A stretch of DNA of 64,000 nt, taken from assembly GCF_004307995.1 (NCBI RefSeq), contig NZ_SIRE01000019.1:156130-220129 (forward strand). Direction: 5' to 3'. The first letter of the stretch is position 1. Every line of letters begins with the position of its first letter. Positions 42,873 to 51,987 of the stretch are shown here, in pieces. The position numbers and the translations under genes are program-made. The notes beneath the pieces are model-generated. The model was given only the letters and a program-made list of their open reading frames with translations. It did not search any database and was not told the origin of the DNA. The stretch is from Paenibacillus thalictri (GTDB taxonomy: Bacteria > Bacillota > Bacilli > Paenibacillales > NBRC-103111).

Positions 42873-44855
42873 CTAATCGAGTGCGACTACCATCGCGTGG
42901 CCGTCCAGCACCGTAACTCGCGTGCTCACATATCCGTCCTTGTACTCATATTCCAGCTCCGTTTCGTTTGGCGCCATATACACCCGGGACGGCGCTTGCG
43001 GGGTCCGGATGAACAGCGGCATGTTCACAAGCGGAAATGCATCTTCGACGATGTCGAGCTGCTCGGCTCTCCGCTCCGGGGAAAAGCTGAGCAGATGAAC
43101 GACGGTAGCGCTCGCTGTGCGTACGACGGTCGTTTCCAGCTGGGAGGGACCGTCAGCCCGCACCAACGGCCGCTCCAGCAGCAGGTTGATGCAGTTGCCG
43201 AGCAGCTGGCGGTAGTTTGGCGCCGCATGTTTGCCGTAGGCCTCGAAGATCGGCACCGCAAACGTAATGACATGCCCGTTTTTCACGGCAGCGGCATACT
43301 CGCTGATGCGCTCCTCCGGCGTATAATCGTGGCCTGAGAAGCGGTCGAACTCCCTTTCGAAATACGGCTCTCCGATGGCGGCAAGCGTCTCCGCGCCAGG
43401 CTCCGGCATCATGCGAAAGCCCGGTTCATACATGACGTAGCCGTAGTCGGCCAAGTTTTGAGAAACCGGCGGCAAGGCGTGCAGGAACGTATGGCTGTAC
43501 GGGCTCGGCCCGAGCACACGCACGCCTTGTTCCTTCAACACTGCTTCGTCGTCCTCGCCAAGCGCCGCAGGCCCGCTCAAGATCAAAGCTCCGCCTTGCT
43601 TCACGTAAGCTTCCAAGCGGCTTTTCAAAGCCTCGTCGATGCGAGTTGTCTCCGGCACAATCACCAGCTCATAGCCGTCCAGCCCGGCATCCGGCGGCAC
43701 TACGTCAAACTGCTGGCGCAGCTGCTGCAGCGCCCGGGTAGCGCCTAGTCCCGCCGGCCCCGGACGGTCGCCGAGCTGCGGATGGACGAGCAGCGCAATT
43801 TGGCTCAGCAGCTTCCCGCCTTCCACATAAGGCTCGCACGCCTGAATATGCCGGTAGACGCGCCCGATGAGCGAATAGACGGCTTCGCTTGGCAGTCCTC
43901 TCGGATGCAGCAAATCCCCGACGCCGTTGGTCATGCCTTGGCTTAAAATTTGGCAGCACTCGTATTTCAGCGCCATTTCCGGTTTCAGCGACGTATTGTC
44001 CCCCCAGCTTTTGAAGAAACGGCCGGTATGGCTTAACGTCGGCAGCTGCAGCGGGCGCACGAACCTTGCCACATAAGGGAAATAAGCGTAACCCCAGCCG
44101 CCGGTCGGCAGCGCTTCGATTTCGACATGCCGCAAAAACTTCTTCTCTTCGGCCAGATTTGTTTTCGGACGGCTGTTGAACCAGATGCCCGCCGGCCGGT
44201 GCTTCCGCTGCGCTTCCTCGACCATGCCTCGGTAACGCGCCATGTATTCATGGGCAACCTCGCGGGCATACCGGGCGCGGTGCTCCTCCTTGCGCGGATC
44301 CAGCCCTTTGCGTGCCATCCCCTTTACCGCCCACACCGAACAGCTGGGCTGATCCCAGCACATGTCCATAAACACACCGTCCACCGGAGCAAAGCGATCC
44401 AGCACCTCTTGCAAAATATCTGCGAGAAAGTCCTGATATGGGCTGGACATGTCGAGAATTTGCCAGCCCGCCTTGAAGCGGCCCGCCCCCCGCTTGACCT
44501 GCTTCAGCTCGGCATCCAGCGCGATCCAGTCCGGGTGCTCGTTGGCGGCAAATTCGTTGCATTGTACGCTGAGATAAATCGGCGCGCGAATGCCGACCTT
44601 ACGCAGCGCTTCCACCTGCTGTTCAAGCAGGTTCAGATTTCGCGGGAGTCCCGGATGGCGGGCCGGATGATCGGTATCGTAATACAAATGCCCATGGTGG
44701 CACATGGCAAATACGGTTACGCTGTCCACATGCGCCTCAAGAAACGTGCGCGCAAACTTATCGGGGTCGAATTCCGTCCCTACGTCGGGAATGTCCGGTC
44801 CTGTATGAAAATCGAGATGAATCGTCCGTTTCGGAAAATCGAGTAATTCGCTCAC
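42873..44855 (-). CDS. GHL6-type putative glycoside hydrolase, possible GH151-like alpha-L-fucosidase
   Basis: A 660-residue TIM-barrel-type protein with a beta-galactosidase-trimerisation-like middle domain. The start IHLDFHTGPDIPDVGTEFD, VTVFAMCHHGHLYYDT and VDGVFMDMCWDQPSCSVW match what I recall of GHL6/GH151 proteins; D in FMDMCWDQP could be the nucleophile. The region IALLVHPQLGDRPGPAG to AALGEDDEAVL looks like the glutamine-amidotransferase-like trimerisation fold. No signal peptide. The GTG start at 44855 follows AAAGGGGAG. It is third in the importer operon (permeases, binding protein, hydrolase), so it acts on an imported oligosaccharide. The exact activity is inferred. Confidence 0.7.
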   Translation of the reverse strand: MSELLDFPKRTIHLDFHTGPDIPDVGTEFDPDKFARTFLEAHVDSVTVFAMCHHGHLYYDTDHPARHPGLPRNLNLLEQQVEALRKVGIRAPIYLSVQCNEFAANEHPDWIALDAELKQVKRGAGRFKAGWQILDMSSPYQDFLADILQEVLDRFAPVDGVFMDMCWDQPSCSVWAVKGMARKGLDPRKEEHRARYAREVAHEYMARYRGMVEEAQRKHRPAGIWFNSRPKTNLAEEKKFLRHVEIEALPTGGWGYAYFPYVARFVRPLQLPTLSHTGRFFKSWGDNTSLKPEMALKYECCQILSQGMTNGVGDLLHPRGLPSEAVYSLIGRVYRHIQACEPYVEGGKLLSQIALLVHPQLGDRPGPAGLGATRALQQLRQQFDVVPPDAGLDGYELVIVPETTRIDEALKSRLEAYVKQGGALILSGPAALGEDDEAVLKEQGVRVLGPSPYSHTFLHALPPVSQNLADYGYVMYEPGFRMMPEPGAETLAAIGEPYFEREFDRFSGHDYTPEERISEYAAAVKNGHVITFAVPIFEAYGKHAAPNYRQLLGNCINLLLERPLVRADGPSQLETTVVRTASATVVHLLSFSPERRAEQLDIVEDAFPLVNMPLFIRTPQAPSRVYMAPNETELEYEYKDGYVSTRVTVLDGHAMVVALD

Positions 44856-44878
44856 CAGCTGACTCCCCTTTGTACGGT

Positions 44879-46402
44879 TTATTTGAGCAGCCCCAGCCCG
44901 GTAATTGTTTTCTGCGCTTCGTCCATATAAGACTTGTATTTGAAATTATCCATCAGCGCCTTCACGAAAGCATCGTACTCTTCCAATGGCCGCTTGCCAT
45001 AGATAAACTTCACCAGCTCTTCCTGCGTATACCGGCTGGCATCGGCATGATTATAACCGGTCGGAAAATCGACAAAACCGTTTAACGCTTGAATACGAGG
45101 CTGGTTTTTGGCGAATTCGATCGCCTTCTCGGAGCTTGGGAAACGTACGCGCAAATATTCGAATTCGTCCGGACGACCGGTAAATTGATAGTCCCATACG
45201 TAGCCGATATCGTTCAGCTTGTCGGTTTTGACGACCTTGCCGTTATCCAGATTGTAATGAACGCCTTTCACGCCGTATTGCACCAGCATGCTGCCGTCCT
45301 TGGAGGACACATAGTTGATTAAATCAAACACTTTCTTTAGCTTTTCCGGATTTTTTTCCACTCCCTTAGGAATGGCAAACATTTGATTGGTCGTGCCGAT
45401 TTGCCAGGAGCCGTCAAACTGCCCGCCCGGCCCTTTCAAGGCCGGAACCTGCACCCACTGCGCTTTCGGATTGGCCGCTTTGATCTTTTCGATATGCTCG
45501 TCTTTAGCGAAGTCGGACCAGTTGATTTGCACAATGCCCGCTTGCCCTTGGTACGCCTTCTGCTGAATGACCGGCGCTCCAGAATTGGAGAACAATTCGC
45601 GATCCACACCGCCCGAGTCCACCAGCTTTTTGATGAAAGCAAGCGCATCTTTCATATTCGGATCCGTGAATGAATTCAGCAGCTTGTTATCCCGAATGTA
45701 AAAATCATGCGGCAATCCGACGCCGTAAGCCCCCAGCACCGGAGCAAACGTATTGAAGCCGACGCCGGTAAGCCCGTACGTATCCTTTTTCCCGTTTCCG
45801 TCCGGGTCCTTCTCGGTAAACGCCTTCATGACGTTGAGCAGTTCTTCCGGCGTCCCGGGCATCTTCAGCCCCAGCTGATCCAGCCAATCTTTGCGAATCC
45901 AATACGTGCTGTAGACGAATTGATTGGGGTTCGGAATGCCGTAATTTTTGCCGTAAGCGAGACCAAGCCGCATCGTTTCCGGGCCCAGCCAATCTTTGGT
46001 CTGCTTGAGTTCCTTTTCATAATATGGCGTCAAATCGAGCAGCAGGTTTTTCGAAGCAAAGCTGTTCAGCAAATCTTTGCTCACCCAGATCAAGTCCGGC
46101 ACATTGCCGGAAGCCATCCGTACGTTGATCTGATTCGTATAATCGGCGGATGTCGTATACACGCTGAGATTTAAGTCAATGCCCAGCGCTTTGTCGAGCT
46201 CTTTTTTGATCGGATCGGCGTCCGGCGCCGGCAAAGCCGCGCCATTGCGGATTGCTTCAATTTTAACCGGCGAAGCAGGCGTCTTGGCGGTCGAGCTACT
46301 GCCCCCAGGTGCGGGACTCCCACCGCCGCATGCGGCAAGCAGTGCGGAAGCCCCAAGCATAACAGCCATAACAGAAGCCGTGTTGCGTTTCGTATTCATC
46401 AT
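44879..46402 (-). CDS. ABC importer solute-binding lipoprotein, LplA/YtcQ type
   Basis: A 507-residue LplA-type binding protein: lipobox LAAC (Cys25) followed by a Gly/Ser/Pro linker, the loop DPDGNGKKDTYG, YGVKGVHYNLDNG and a C-terminal Tyr/Lys-rich end. SD AGGGGATC before the ATG at 46402. It belongs with the permeases at 46463-48300, 60 bp upstream. Delivers an oligosaccharide to the LplBC permease pair; the ATPase must come from elsewhere in the genome. Confidence 0.9.
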   Translation of the reverse strand: MMNTKRNTASVMAVMLGASALLAACGGGSPAPGGSSSTAKTPASPVKIEAIRNGAALPAPDADPIKKELDKALGIDLNLSVYTTSADYTNQINVRMASGNVPDLIWVSKDLLNSFASKNLLLDLTPYYEKELKQTKDWLGPETMRLGLAYGKNYGIPNPNQFVYSTYWIRKDWLDQLGLKMPGTPEELLNVMKAFTEKDPDGNGKKDTYGLTGVGFNTFAPVLGAYGVGLPHDFYIRDNKLLNSFTDPNMKDALAFIKKLVDSGGVDRELFSNSGAPVIQQKAYQGQAGIVQINWSDFAKDEHIEKIKAANPKAQWVQVPALKGPGGQFDGSWQIGTTNQMFAIPKGVEKNPEKLKKVFDLINYVSSKDGSMLVQYGVKGVHYNLDNGKVVKTDKLNDIGYVWDYQFTGRPDEFEYLRVRFPSSEKAIEFAKNQPRIQALNGFVDFPTGYNHADASRYTQEELVKFIYGKRPLEEYDAFVKALMDNFKYKSYMDEAQKTITGLGLLK

Positions 46403-46462
46403 TACAGATCCCCTTTCCTCATCTTGAATCCCCTGATCATTACCTGCTGCAGCGCCACAAAG

Positions 46463-47344
46463 TCAACCTTTCACCGAACCAAGCAGCATCCCTTTGACGA
46501 AATGCCGCTGCAAAAACGGATACACCATAATGATCGGGACGCTGGCTACGACAACCGCCGCCATCTGCAGCGTTACGGTCGGCACGACATCCGTAGCCTC
46601 GCGCAGCGGTTCCTGGGTCATCAGCAAAATGTTGCGGACGACAAGCTGCAGCGGATACAACTTCTGATCGGTAATGTACATGACAGCCTGAAAAAACTGG
46701 TTCCAATGTCCAACCGCATAAAACAAACCTACGGTAACCATAACCGGCGCGGACAGCGGCAGCGCAATCTGCCAGACAATCCGGAACTCCTGCGCCCCGT
46801 CCATACGTGCAGATTCAAACAGTTCTTCCGGCAAATGTTCAAAAAAACTTTTGACGATCAGCACATTAAAGCTCCATACGGCCGTAGGGATGATTAAAGC
46901 CCAGATGGAGTCAAGCAGGCCGGTCATTTTAACAGCCAAGTAAGTCGGGATCAAGCCGCCGCTGAAAATGAGCGTAAACACAACATAGAGCAGAAAAAAT
47001 CGGCGTCCCGGCAAATATTTGCGGCTGAGCGGATAAGCGAGCAGCGCGGTGAGCACAAGGTTGATCAGCGTGCCAACCGCCGTAACCGTCACGGTCACGC
47101 CAAACGCTCGCGGAATGGCCGGTTCGCTCAGCATCGACCGATAAGCCTCCAGCGTAAACGATTTGGGCAGCAAAATGAACCCGCCGTTTTTGATCACCTC
47201 GATGTAAGGGGTTAGCGATACCGATAGAACAAACAGCAGCGGGAATACCGCAGCGACCGCAACCAAGGCCAACAAAACGTAAGCCAGACCTCCGATGGCC
47301 AGATCTTCTTTGCTTTTACGCTGCGCGCCCCGGATGTTTACCAT
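46463..47344 (-). CDS. ABC importer permease, YtcP/LplC type
   Basis: A 293-residue LplC-type permease. EAA-loop region ESARMDGAQEFRIVWQIALP (first Ala replaced by Ser) and the terminal YPFLQRHFVKGMLLGSVKG hallmark. The ATG at 47344 lies inside the GGGGGGAAGG-led region and overlaps the upstream permease by 7 bp. Six helices predicted. Close in length and sequence style to the copy at 27258. Confidence 0.92.
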   Translation of the reverse strand: MVNIRGAQRKSKEDLAIGGLAYVLLALVAVAAVFPLLFVLSVSLTPYIEVIKNGGFILLPKSFTLEAYRSMLSEPAIPRAFGVTVTVTAVGTLINLVLTALLAYPLSRKYLPGRRFFLLYVVFTLIFSGGLIPTYLAVKMTGLLDSIWALIIPTAVWSFNVLIVKSFFEHLPEELFESARMDGAQEFRIVWQIALPLSAPVMVTVGLFYAVGHWNQFFQAVMYITDQKLYPLQLVVRNILLMTQEPLREATDVVPTVTLQMAAVVVASVPIIMVYPFLQRHFVKGMLLGSVKG

Positions 47345-48300
47345 ATGCCTTCCCCCCATTTACGCGCCAGGCGGTTCGCTCCGAGCACAAGCACAAAGCC
47401 GATCAGCGATTTGAACAAACCTACCGCCGCCCCCAAGCTGAAGTTTAATTGCTGGAGCCCGGTGCGATACACCCAAGTGTCGATAATGTCCGCCACCGGA
47501 TAAACTTGAATGTTGTATAAAATGTAAATTTGATCGAAACCCGCATCCATAATATGTCCGAGCTTTAAGATCAGCAGCAGCACAATCACACTGCGAATCC
47601 CCGGGAGCGTAATATGCCAGATCATGCGTAACCTCCCGGCCCCGTCGACCCGTGCCGCTTCATAAAGCGTAGGATCGATCCCGGCCATCGCCGCCAAATA
47701 AATGATCGCCCCCCAGCCCAAGTTCTGCCATATCTCGGAACCTACAAGCACGGAGCGAAACCAGTCGGGCGAGGTAAGGAACGGAATCGTCGCCCCGCCG
47801 GCCTCTTGAATCCAGCGGTTGAACAAACCGGAATTTTCCGACAGCAGCGCCAGCAAAATCCCGTATATGATGACCCATGAAAGAAAATGCGGCATATAGC
47901 TCAGCGTCTGCACCAGCCGTTTAAACCAGCCGGTCTTGCATTCATTTAATGCCAGCGCCAGTATAATCGGCGGCAGCATGCCGAAAACCAGCTTATACAA
48001 ACTGATGATAAACGTATTCCCTAACAGCTGCGTGAAATACGGCGATTCGTAAAAAAACTGGAAGTGTCCGTACCACGGCTCCATCCATGGGCTGCCGAGA
48101 ATGCCGTCCGTGACGCTGAAGTTTTTGAAGGCGATCAGCAGTCCGTACATCGGCAAATAGCGGTATATCAAATAATAAATTAAAGCCGGCAGCATCATCA
48201 AATAAAGCGCTTTATATTTCCACAACGTGCGGCTGATTCCTGTCCGATGAACCCGGTACCGAACGGCGGAGACAGGTTTTGACGGTATGATTTTGTCCAA
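47338..48300 (-). CDS. ABC importer permease, LplB/YteP type
   Basis: A 320-residue LplB-type permease with EAARVDGAGRLRMIWHITLP as EAA loop and YRYLPMYGLLIAFKNFSV near the start. The TTG at 48300 is 8 nt behind AGGAG; there is no ATG with an SD in the frame. It starts an operon of permease, permease, binding protein, GHL6-type hydrolase and FAD oxidoreductase, divergent from its YesM-type kinase across 208 bp. That gap holds no copy of the 21-bp motif of the sulfatase regulon. Confidence 0.9.
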   Translation of the reverse strand: MDKIIPSKPVSAVRYRVHRTGISRTLWKYKALYLMMLPALIYYLIYRYLPMYGLLIAFKNFSVTDGILGSPWMEPWYGHFQFFYESPYFTQLLGNTFIISLYKLVFGMLPPIILALALNECKTGWFKRLVQTLSYMPHFLSWVIIYGILLALLSENSGLFNRWIQEAGGATIPFLTSPDWFRSVLVGSEIWQNLGWGAIIYLAAMAGIDPTLYEAARVDGAGRLRMIWHITLPGIRSVIVLLLILKLGHIMDAGFDQIYILYNIQVYPVADIIDTWVYRTGLQQLNFSLGAAVGLFKSLIGFVLVLGANRLARKWGEGIW

Positions 48301-48508
48301 TAGTCAGCTCCTCCCCTGCGGGGATCATGAAGCGGCGCCTCCGGAAAGCGTCCTTCTATCGTCATTATAAACGCCCCGCGAACCAAGCGGCATTCAAAAT
48401 CGTACGAAAACGTGCTCTCTTCGACTTTTCTGCGCCAAACGGATTCCTCCTTGCCCCATCTTGTTTTATAATGACAGCAAAGCATGTGGCAAAAGGAGGA
48501 GCGGTGCG

Positions 48509-50296
48509 ATGAAACGCGGCATCGAATTTATGAGCAAGTTAAGCATTTCCTGGAAAGTATTTCTCCTCGCCTTTCTGCTGGTTGAAAGCGTTATCCTGAT
48601 TCTCGGATACACGTATTACGCCCGGTCCTCCGAGCTGCTCGTCACCTCCCAGAAGAAATACGCCGAACAGATGGTCAAGAAATCGGACGAATACCTTCAG
48701 ACGAACCTGAAATATATTCAAGGATTTTTTCTGTCGATTGCCAACGATGCCCGCATTCACAGCGAAAATTCCGATACGTTAAAAAATTGGCTTGGCGCAA
48801 ATCTGATTTATTACATTCCTAATGCGCAGCATCTGCATCTGCTTGAGCTGGAAACCGACCGCAGCGGCCGTGTGCTGTCGAGCACATCGCCTTACGCCTG
48901 GTTTTTGCTCGAAAACGACGAGTTTCTCGCTCAGATGGCTTCCGTGCAGGAAACGGACCATTTGTACTGGCTGGGGCCCTATTATTCTCCCGTATCGGAG
49001 CTCACCGTAACCGCAGCGCTGCGTATTGCTCCTGCGGAGCAAGGAAGCCCTTCCCGCTTACTGCTGCTCGACCTGAACTTAAGCAAGCTGTACTCGGCAC
49101 TTTTTGCCGACAAATCTTCCGAGCTGCAAGGCAGCATGCTGCTGCTTAATTTAACAAACGAACCGGTGTACGGATCGCCGCCGCTGGTCGAATACGACGT
49201 ATTTGCGCGAAAATACAAGTTCAGCAGCATCCCGCAACAATTGTTCGAATCCGGCTGGACCCAGAAATCGTGGGAGGGTCACTGGCTGATCCGCAGCCGG
49301 AATAACCCGCTCAGCTGGCAGGTGCTGATGATCGTGAACCAGCAGCAGCTGCTGATGCCGCTGCAAAACTTGAACTGGTTCGTATGGCTGCTTGGTCTGC
49401 TCTCGTTTCTTTTTGCGCTTGGCATTTCTTATACGATCAGCGTGTTCATCAGCAAGCCGATCGTCGCGATCTCCACGTTGATGAACCGGATGGACCTTAC
49501 CCGGCTGGATGAACGGATTCGGCTTAAGCGCAGGGACGAACTGGGCATGCTTGCCCTTCATTTCAATCGGATGGCGCAGCGCATCAGCGATCTGATCGCC
49601 GAACTGAAAGCTACGGAGGAGCAGAAGAAACTGTCGGATTTCATTGCCATGCAATCGCAGATCCGTCCGCACTTTCTTTTTAATACGCTGAACACGATTG
49701 GCTTGGAAGCCCAATACGGCAATAACGGCAAGGTGCGCCGGCTTATCGCCTCGTTAACGGAGCAGCTTCAGTATATTTTGCATTCGACGCCCCGTCCCGT
49801 CACTTTCCGGGAAGAGCTGCAGGCGACGGAAAGATACATCGAGCTGATGATGGCCCGCTACGAAGGCGCTTTCGAGTTGGATATGGATATCGATCCGGGG
49901 ACGCTCGGCAGCCTTGTGCCGAAATTCAGCCTGCAGCCGCTGATTGAAAATGCCATCTTCCATGGACTCGTGCCTGCCGAACTGCCGGGGACCTTGTTTA
50001 TCAACACATCGCGCTCAGGCTCGGAATGGGAAATCCTCATCGAAGACGACGGCGTGGGCATGGCAAATGAAACATTGGACTCGCTGCTGGAACGGCTGGA
50101 TATGGACGGGTCCGCTCCTGCCGCCACCTCAGGCTCCTCACGGATGAGCGGGATCGGTCTGCGCAACGTGCATGAACGGTTCAAGCTCATGTTCGGAGCC
50201 AAATACAAGCTGACGATAGAAAGTGAAAAGAGCGAAGGAACGCGAATCCGCATTCGGCTGCCTTTGGAGTGGGATGAAGCGGGAGCGAAACTATGA
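48509..50296 (+). CDS. YesM-type sensor histidine kinase
   Basis: A 595-residue membrane kinase: TM1 about residues 14-36, extracellular sensor domain of about 250 residues, TM2 near 290-312, HAMP, phospho-accepting His in QSQIRPHFLFNTLNTI, ATP-binding motifs IENAIFHGLVP and DDGVGMANETL, G2 box SGIGLRNVHERF. The ATG at 48509 follows AAGGAGGAG. It is followed by its regulator with a 15-nt gap and is divergent from the importer operon, the usual layout for a kinase that reports the imported sugar. Confidence 0.92.
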   Translation: MKRGIEFMSKLSISWKVFLLAFLLVESVILILGYTYYARSSELLVTSQKKYAEQMVKKSDEYLQTNLKYIQGFFLSIANDARIHSENSDTLKNWLGANLIYYIPNAQHLHLLELETDRSGRVLSSTSPYAWFLLENDEFLAQMASVQETDHLYWLGPYYSPVSELTVTAALRIAPAEQGSPSRLLLLDLNLSKLYSALFADKSSELQGSMLLLNLTNEPVYGSPPLVEYDVFARKYKFSSIPQQLFESGWTQKSWEGHWLIRSRNNPLSWQVLMIVNQQQLLMPLQNLNWFVWLLGLLSFLFALGISYTISVFISKPIVAISTLMNRMDLTRLDERIRLKRRDELGMLALHFNRMAQRISDLIAELKATEEQKKLSDFIAMQSQIRPHFLFNTLNTIGLEAQYGNNGKVRRLIASLTEQLQYILHSTPRPVTFREELQATERYIELMMARYEGAFELDMDIDPGTLGSLVPKFSLQPLIENAIFHGLVPAELPGTLFINTSRSGSEWEILIEDDGVGMANETLDSLLERLDMDGSAPAATSGSSRMSGIGLRNVHERFKLMFGAKYKLTIESEKSEGTRIRIRLPLEWDEAGAKL

Positions 50297-50310
50297 AGGA
50301 GGATCTACTC

Positions 50311-51945
50311 ATGAGAACGATTTTGCTGGTCGATGACGAACCGAAAGTCCGCAGGCACCTGCGTACCGGCCTGCCTTGGCAGCAATGGGGCTACCGCATC
50401 ACAGGTGAAGCTTCGAACGGAAAAGAAGCGCTGCAGCAATGCGGGCTGTCCGCCCCCGATATCGTCATGATTGACGTCACCATGCCTGTTATGGATGGGC
50501 TGGAGCTCTTGGGCGAACTGTCGCGGAAGTACCCGAATACCCGCAGTATCATCCTCACCGCCCATCAGGATTTCCATTACGCCAAGCAGGCCATGCAGCT
50601 CGGCGCGGTTGGTTATTTGTTAAAAACGCCGCTGGATGCGGAGGAAGTACGGTCCGTGCTGGAGCGTGCAGGCAAAGACGTCGACAAAGAGCGGTCGGCC
50701 CAGCAAAGCCAGCTCGCCCGCCAGCAACTGTTGAAAAGCTACCATTATCCGGTCAGACAAAAGTATTTCGAGCAGCTGCTGACTGGCTTGTACGCAACAG
50801 AAGATGAAATCATCCGGCAGGCGGACGTAATAGGTATCCATCTCCCGTTCGGCTCCTACACCTTGCTGCTGTGCCAAATGGATGAATTGATTGCCGAGGG
50901 TGCCCGGTATCCGGACAAAGATAGACCTTTGGTCGAGTTCAGCACGCTGGAGCTGGTGCGGGAAGCGCTTGACGAATCGGCAATCGGGCGCTATGAGCTG
51001 TTCCCAATCGCTTACGGTCAATTCATCATCCTATGTGACGCAGGCCGGACACCCGCTGCGGAAATTCGCAGCGGAATTATCCAGCTCGCCAGAGTGATGG
51101 CGGAACCGCTGCGCAAATTTATGAACATTCAACTAACCGTACTGGCCGGCGATTCCTATATGCATATCAAGCAAACCCGCTCCGTCTTCGCTGCTGTACG
51201 CAGCAAGCTGCCGGCCTTGTTTTACGTGTCGCGCCAATGCCCTGCTTTCACAAGCGAACTGCCGGCTTTGGGCACAATGCCCAAGGAGGAATGGAATCGC
51301 CTCGCAGCGTTATGGAAGGAACAAGCGACGGAAGGCGGGCCGCATCATGTAACAGCTTGGCTGCAGACTGCCGAAAAAACACTGCGCCTTCATCAACCTC
51401 ATCCGGAACAGGTGCTTGCATGGCTGAACACCCTTGTGTCAAACGCGGCGGCGGCATGGCAAGGAACAAACAGCTTCGCGCGCACGCCTGATGCCAGCGA
51501 TAACGAAACATCTCCTATTCCGGCGGGTTGCCTGCAGTTGGAGAAAACACTGCTGGCGGTTGCCCGCTGGTCCGACGTTTGGACCAAACGTCTGGCTTCT
51601 TCGGTAGAGGTACGCCCGGAGATCGCCGCTTGCCTCAAGTTTATCCGCGAGCATCTGCATGAAGATCTGTCCGTCGACGCCGTGGCCCAGCAGGCGCAGC
51701 TGAGCCCATCTTATTTAAGCCATCTGTTTAAAAAAGAAGTCGGCGCCACCGTAAACGATTATATTCTCGAGAAACGAATCGAGCAGGCCAAAGTGTATCT
51801 GACCAGCGGACAATACCTGAACTATGAGCTGATCGAAAAAATCGGCTTCCGCAGCTACTCATATTTTTGCAATGTGTTTAAGAAAAGCACCGGCATGACG
51901 CCCAACGAGTACAAACGGACACACAAGCCGTCCATTTCTTTGTAG
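50311..51945 (+). CDS. YesN-type response regulator with AraC DNA-binding domain
   Basis: A 544-residue regulator: receiver domain with VDDEPKVRR pocket and the phosphorylated Asp in IVMIDVTMPVMDG (about residue 55), a long central linker of about 300 residues, C-terminal AraC domain (about 440-544; LSVDAVAQQAQLSPSYLSHLFK and IGFRSYSYFCNVFKKSTGMTPNEY). The ATG at 50311 is 8 nt after AAGGAGG; the ATG at 50293 overlaps the kinase but has no SD. Expected to control the divergent importer operon. Confidence 0.92.
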   Translation: MRTILLVDDEPKVRRHLRTGLPWQQWGYRITGEASNGKEALQQCGLSAPDIVMIDVTMPVMDGLELLGELSRKYPNTRSIILTAHQDFHYAKQAMQLGAVGYLLKTPLDAEEVRSVLERAGKDVDKERSAQQSQLARQQLLKSYHYPVRQKYFEQLLTGLYATEDEIIRQADVIGIHLPFGSYTLLLCQMDELIAEGARYPDKDRPLVEFSTLELVREALDESAIGRYELFPIAYGQFIILCDAGRTPAAEIRSGIIQLARVMAEPLRKFMNIQLTVLAGDSYMHIKQTRSVFAAVRSKLPALFYVSRQCPAFTSELPALGTMPKEEWNRLAALWKEQATEGGPHHVTAWLQTAEKTLRLHQPHPEQVLAWLNTLVSNAAAAWQGTNSFARTPDASDNETSPIPAGCLQLEKTLLAVARWSDVWTKRLASSVEVRPEIAACLKFIREHLHEDLSVDAVAQQAQLSPSYLSHLFKKEVGATVNDYILEKRIEQAKVYLTSGQYLNYELIEKIGFRSYSYFCNVFKKSTGMTPNEYKRTHKPSISL

Positions 51946-51987
51946 CTTGCGGTTTTGAGATCCTTAAGACTTCGACTTCGATTTCGG

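Noticed and set aside
48301..48508. Copy of the 21-bp sulfatase-regulon operator near the second LplB operon
   Set aside because: Searched by eye; no match to the motif, so this importer appears to be under its own regulator only.
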